From Bacillus sp. NTK074B (GTDB taxonomy: Bacteria > Bacillota > Bacilli > Bacillales > Bacillaceae_B): a DNA stretch of 64,000 nucleotides. Made by a program: the position numbers and the translations under genes. The notes beneath the pieces are model-generated. The model did no database searches, was not told where the DNA came from, and saw only the letters and a program-made list of their open reading frames with translations. Position 1 is the stretch's first letter. Every line of letters begins with the position of its first letter. Shown one piece after another: positions 62,077 to 64,000 of this stretch. The stretch covers positions 1-64,000 of the forward strand of contig NZ_JAFKOH010000005.1 in the NCBI RefSeq assembly GCF_017303375.1, read 5' to 3'.

Positions 62077-62934
62077 ATGACAGTTAAATTATTTGCCGAT
62101 AGTGCAAGCGATCTTCCAGCTGCCTATTTCAAGGAACACAACATAGAGCTTCTACCCCTTAAAGTACATATAGATGGTCAAGATTACGAGGACTTGATCA
62201 CTATTGAACCCGAAACGGTGTTCAGCAAAATCAGGAAAGGATATATGCCTAAAACGTCTCAAGTATCACCCGACCTTTTCTTAAAAAAGTTCACTGAGCT
62301 TGCAGAATCAAATCAATCAGGCATATACGTAGCTTTCTCCTCCCAACTTTCAGGGACGTATCAAACCGCTGTAATGATCCGCGACCAGGTAAAAGAGGAG
62401 TACCCGGATATCGACTTGACAATCATTGACTCAAAATGCGCCTCACTTGGCTACGGTTTGGTTGTCATGAAAGCTGCTGAACTTCTCCAGAATGGTGGAA
62501 CCAAGGAGGAAATCATACAAGCCTCAAGGTTCAACTCTGAACACATGGAACACCTGTTTACCGTAGAAGATTTAGAATATCTCGCAAAAGGAGGCCGCGT
62601 TTCAAAAGCTTCTGCCTTTCTCGGAGGGCTGTTGAACATCAAACCTCTTCTGCATGTGGAAGATGGAAAGCTCGTCCCGATTGAAAAAATGCGCGGAAAA
62701 AAGAAACTTCTTAAACGCATTCTTGAATTGATGGAAGAGCGCGGAGAAGACCTTTCCAATCAGGTCATCGCCATCAGTCACGGTGATGACAAAGAACTCG
62801 CTCTGGAAATGAAACAACTGATTCAGGAAAAATTCTCACCGAAAGATGTCTATATCAGTATTATCGGGTGTGCGATAGGATCTCATACAGGAACAGGAAC
62901 CTTAGCCATATTTTTCCTGAACCGATGCTCATAA
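62077..62934 (+). CDS. yitS: DegV family fatty-acid-binding protein (YitS)
   Basis: This 285-aa protein has the DegV fold: VKLFADSASDLPAAYF at the start, the fatty-acid-pocket region SQVSPDLF and GIYVAFSSQLSGTYQTA, then EDLEYLAKGGRVSKASAFLG and a final GTGTLAIFF. DegV (FakB-type) proteins hold fatty acids for the kinase FakA. ATG at 62077 follows AAAGGA by 8 bp. It is divergent from yitT, as in B. subtilis. It may feed host or medium fatty acids to phospholipid synthesis, which would complement the fab genes elsewhere in the window. Confidence 0.9.
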   Translation: MTVKLFADSASDLPAAYFKEHNIELLPLKVHIDGQDYEDLITIEPETVFSKIRKGYMPKTSQVSPDLFLKKFTELAESNQSGIYVAFSSQLSGTYQTAVMIRDQVKEEYPDIDLTIIDSKCASLGYGLVVMKAAELLQNGGTKEEIIQASRFNSEHMEHLFTVEDLEYLAKGGRVSKASAFLGGLLNIKPLLHVEDGKLVPIEKMRGKKKLLKRILELMEERGEDLSNQVIAISHGDDKELALEMKQLIQEKFSPKDVYISIIGCAIGSHTGTGTLAIFFLNRCS

Positions 62935-62991
62935 ACTCCCCTCCTACTCCTCATACTAAAGAGGAGATCTAATATGGAAGGGAGTATCACC

Positions 62992-63123
62992 ATGTCACAT
63001 ACATCTGATAATGAAAAAAAGGCAAGAGACAACAACGCCCTGCGCCAGGAGAAGAATAAAATCAAAGAAGTGAACCGAAAAGCAGGAAAAAATCAATACT
63101 CTAAGAAGACGGACCATCTGTAA
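62992..63123 (+). CDS. DUF3941-like small protein (43 aa)
   Basis: A 43-codon ORF from ATG 62992 (preceded by GGAAGGGAG) to TAA 63121-63123 encodes a very polar peptide starting MSHTSDNEKKARDNNALRQE and ending KNQYSKKTDHL. This pattern resembles the DUF3941 small proteins of Bacillaceae. An upstream in-frame ATG at 62974 with GAGGAG is possible. A terminator follows. Function unknown; the Lys/Asn-rich composition suggests a disordered protein. Confidence 0.65.
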   Translation: MSHTSDNEKKARDNNALRQEKNKIKEVNRKAGKNQYSKKTDHL

Positions 63124-63139
63124 GGGATGGACTGGAAGA

Positions 63140-63175
63140 AGGCACGGGCTCTTTCATGAGGCCGTGCTTTTTTTA
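63140..63175 (+). terminator. Terminator after the DUF3941-like gene
   Basis: GCACGG pairs with CCGTGC across a loop and is followed by a long T-run. The repeat element begins 6 bp later. Confidence 0.85.
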
Positions 63176-63180
63176 TTTTA

Positions 63181-63635
63181 GGCTATTTTCGTAAACATTG
63201 TTGCTTTCGGATGTAGCGAGTGGCGGTTGATTGCAGCGAGTGGTGCTCGCTTTCCGCGGGGCTGGCGGTGAGCCTCCTCGGCTGACGAAAAGTTTGACTA
63301 TCACAAAGAAAATGAGGAGATTGCGTATGCCAGTTCTTTTTCATTCGTTGCAGTGACTGTTTTTATTTCATAGTCCTTTACTCTTATTAAACTGATGATC
63401 ACATACCATTTTGCTCTGTCAACTACTTACTACTCTAGAGGGTGAAGGGAACTGCGTAGACTCCTACGGAAAACGGGCGTGTCGAGACCCCGGAAGCGGT
63501 TTGCTGAGGAGGCTCGGCCGAACGTCCGTGGAAAGCGGAGCAGTTCCCTTCACCCTCCTGCACCACAACCTAAATGACAGAGCATCGAAAATCTTAGTTT
63601 GGATACGAATAGCAACAATCTTTGCGAAAACAGCC
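63181..63635. repeat. Complete 455-bp MITE-like imperfect-palindrome repeat
   Basis: The left terminus (63181-63205) and right terminus (63611-63635) are inverted repeats matching at 22 of 25 positions. Further inside, the left GC-rich arm (about 63249-63285, including GCTTTCCGCGG and GAGCCTCCTCGG) is mirrored by the right arm (about 63501-63545, including GAGGAGGCTCGG and GTGGAAAGCGG). No transposase or other convincing gene is encoded. Other copies or parts are at 1-75 and 25800-25886. The element lies between the terminator of one gene and the promoter of the next, so it disrupts no gene here. Confidence 0.82.
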
Positions 63636-63733
63636 TCATTTCAACTCCCATGAAAAAGTTTAGACGTTTCTCATATATTCTCGACTTACCCTCTCAACCT
63701 TTATAAAAAATCCACTTCCACCCGACAAAGAAG

Positions 63734-63763
63734 TTGTATGTCCCCTCACAGCTTGTCTATAAT
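63734..63763 (+). promoter_or_regulatory. Promoter of the YajQ-family gene
   Basis: TTGTAT (63734-63739) and TATAAT (63758-63763) are 18 bp apart; the ribosome site GGAGGGG lies 18 bp further on. Confidence 0.65.
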
Positions 63764-63794
63764 GAAAGAAGAAAAAAATATGGAGGGGTTACAT

Positions 63795-64000
63795 ATGGCA
63801 AAGGAAAGTTCATTTGATATCGTATCCAAAGTGGATATGTCAGAAGTAAGCAATGCGATTCAAATTGCATTGAAAGAAGTACAAACACGGTATGATTTCA
63901 AAGGAAGTAAGAGTGACATAAAGTTAGACGGTGAGGAAATTGTTCTTGTCTCAGATGATGAATTCAAAATGAATCAGTTGAAAGACGTCCTTCTAAGCAA
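63795..64000 (+). CDS. yitK: YajQ family nucleotide-binding protein (YitK), 5' part
   Basis: The first 68 complete codons are present; the gene runs off the window end. The start [18 protein letters not shown], then [27 protein letters not shown], is the YajQ family signature (two ferredoxin-like repeats in the full-length protein of about 163 aa). Some members bind cyclic di-GMP, while others bind nucleic acid. ATG follows GGAGGGG by 9 bp. It belongs to the yit block seen before it. Confidence 0.9.
   Translation, partial: MAKESSFDIVSKVDMSEVSNAIQIALKEVQTRYDFKGSKSDIKLDGEEIVLVSDDEFKMNQLKDVLLS

Noticed and set aside
63411-63653. Plus-strand ORF of 80 codons inside the 455-bp repeat
   Set aside because: It lies in the mirrored arms of a non-coding repeat, starts without a ribosome site and resembles frames in other Bacillus repeats that are often annotated by mistake.

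Overview
The window is low-to-moderate GC, gene-dense chromosome from an endospore-forming member of the Bacillaceae. Evidence is the spore genes (spoVA-type operon, spoVIF, cotZ/cotY-type, cotO, yjcA, YjcZ family), the Firmicute regulators and targets (Spx, MecA, SpxH/YjbH, ComZ, Med, CoiA), a trpS T-box, and gene order that closely follows the Bacillus subtilis yjc-yjb-yja and yit regions. The exact genus is an inference (a Rossellomorea- or 'marine Bacillus'-like lineage would fit). No prophage, CRISPR array, rRNA or transposase gene was seen.

Layout. 1-1500: the right end of an interspersed repeat, a cold-shock gene with a long leader, two very small genes and a tRNA-Val(GAC). 1529-5119: a TAXI-type TRAP transporter operon (binding protein, DUF1850 protein, fused permease). 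5429-8757: a YutG/PgpA-like protein, then yjcH-, yjcG- and yjcF-like genes and a DUF421 membrane protein. 8754-15620: a metallo-beta-lactamase-fold hydrolase followed by a sporulation block: spoVIF, a YjcZ-family peptide, a five-gene operon (YhcN-like lipoprotein, spoVAC, spoVAD, spoVAEb, DUF421), yjcA, cotZ/cotY-type and cotO. 15813-34141: fabI with a FapR box, a DinB-like protein, the mgtE-yjbQ ion-transport pair, prpE, the yjbL-yjbM-nadF-yjbO operon, yjbK, yjbJ, yjbI-spxH, pepF, coiA, cls, mecA and spx. 34437-45568: yjbC, a DUF4015 protein, the oppABCDF peptide-import operon, a DUF3899 protein, trpS and yjbA. 45653-55775: a small membrane protein, yjaZ, fabHA-fabF, the med-comZ competence pair, yjaU/yjaV-like genes, yjzD, clpB with a CtsR operator, and yjzC. 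55971-64000: uppP, an Fnr-like regulator, the yit block (yitW, yitV, yitU, small proteins, a secreted BsuPI/Gmad2 protein, yitT, degV/yitS), a complete 455-bp MITE-like repeat, and the 5' part of a YajQ/YitK gene.

How the genes fit together. Spx, its ClpXP adaptor SpxH, MecA and ClpB form a proteolysis/stress cluster. Opp, coiA, med, comZ and mecA connect peptide import with competence. fabI, fabH and fabF are the fatty-acid elongation set, with FapR-type operators at two sites. YjbM, NadF, PrpE and YjbO handle alarmones, nucleotides and RNA modification. The sporulation block supplies dipicolinic-acid channel components and coat/crust proteins.

Most of the window is conserved core. The parts that stand out are the accessory spoVA operon resembling the mobile spoVA2mob type, the imperfect-palindrome repeat family (three sites), several well-matched operators, an Fnr-like protein with a C-terminal CX2CX4C cluster, and a hydrolase-fold protein that seems to lack its catalytic serine.
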